Below, piece by piece: positions 5,903 through 6,172 of a DNA stretch of 6,172 nucleotides. The notes under the pieces are model-generated. The model worked only from the letters and a program-made list of their open reading frames with translations. It searched no databases and was not told the DNA's origin. The DNA is from Magnetococcales bacterium (lineage in GTDB: Bacteria; Pseudomonadota; Magnetococcia; Magnetococcales; JADFYX01). Each line of letters begins with the position of its first letter. The first letter of the stretch is position 1. The position numbers and the translations under genes are program-made. The stretch lies in the NCBI GenBank assembly GCA_015232795.1, contig JADFYX010000152.1, positions 1-6,172 of the forward strand, written 5' to 3'.

Positions 5903-6172
5903 TATCGGAGAGCTAAACGGTTGAAAGAATACTTGAAGCTGTTAAGTGAATGATTGTAATTATAATTTACATCAAAAACTGTCAAATTTTGCATGTAAAG
6001 TCAGAGTTCTATATTGAAAAGCTGGTAATTTAGTAGATAAATATGATATTTTAATTTATTTTGAAAAATTGATATTCATAGCCTCGGTGGTGTGATGAGC
6101 ATTAATAGTTATGGAATAATGTTATTCAACTTTGAAAATCTGCACACACTAAATGATAACATTTCCTAAAGT

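Larger units (their letters stand above)
5713..6172. other. AT-rich non-coding stretch
   Basis: These 460 bases hold no convincing gene on either strand. They contain the ribosome site and candidate promoter of the - strand pair, the 18-base palindrome, and weaker inverted repeats: AATTGCAATT at 5831-5840, TGTAA/TTACA with a seven-base gap at 5955-5971, and GAATAA/TTATTC with a two-base gap at 6114-6127. I see no terminator hairpin, tRNA or repeat array. The probable role is the upstream control region of the - strand pair, and possibly of a gene beyond the right edge. Confidence 0.6.

Noticed and set aside
5955..5971. GTA...TAC nitrogen-regulator (NtcA-type) site
   Set aside because: The gap between GTA and TAC is nine bases rather than eight, and the genes do not suggest a cyanobacterium.

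Overview
The window is a moderately AT-rich piece of bacterial chromosome, most likely from a proteobacterium. The best evidence is its glutamine synthetase, a GSI-beta enzyme that aligns with the enterobacterial one at a constant +5 offset and keeps the adenylylation tyrosine, and an AmtB with a signal peptide and an intact C-terminal tail. I cannot place the class or genus from sequence alone.

Positions 1-2892 are a nitrogen-assimilation block on the + strand: the ammonium channel gene amtB, a 64-base gap, then glnA, closed by a strong hairpin terminator. AmtB brings in ammonium and GlnA fixes it into glutamine. The PII gene (glnK or glnB) that normally goes with amtB is not in the window; only 50 bases lie upstream of amtB, so it could sit just outside.

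Positions 2893-4461 hold two + strand genes of unknown function, 18 bases apart. The first encodes a 181-residue cytoplasmic-looking protein with a duplicated tryptophan-containing motif, a proline-rich linker, a helical core and an acidic tail. The second encodes a 300-residue exported protein with a short helical N-terminus and a probable beta-sandwich (LamG/concanavalin-like) domain.

Positions 4486-5712 hold two - strand genes, 15 bases apart and probably co-transcribed: a 153-residue charged, probably disordered protein, followed by an RNase Z-like metallo-beta-lactamase-fold hydrolase with all its metal ligands. This pair converges on the + strand genes with a 24-base gap and no visible terminator.

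Positions 5713-6172 are AT-rich and hold no convincing gene. They contain a candidate promoter for the - strand pair, an 18-base perfect palindrome and some weaker inverted repeats. I see no transposon, CRISPR array, tRNA or rRNA. The nitrogen genes are ordinary; the less familiar material is the repeat protein with its exported partner and the disordered protein paired with the hydrolase.
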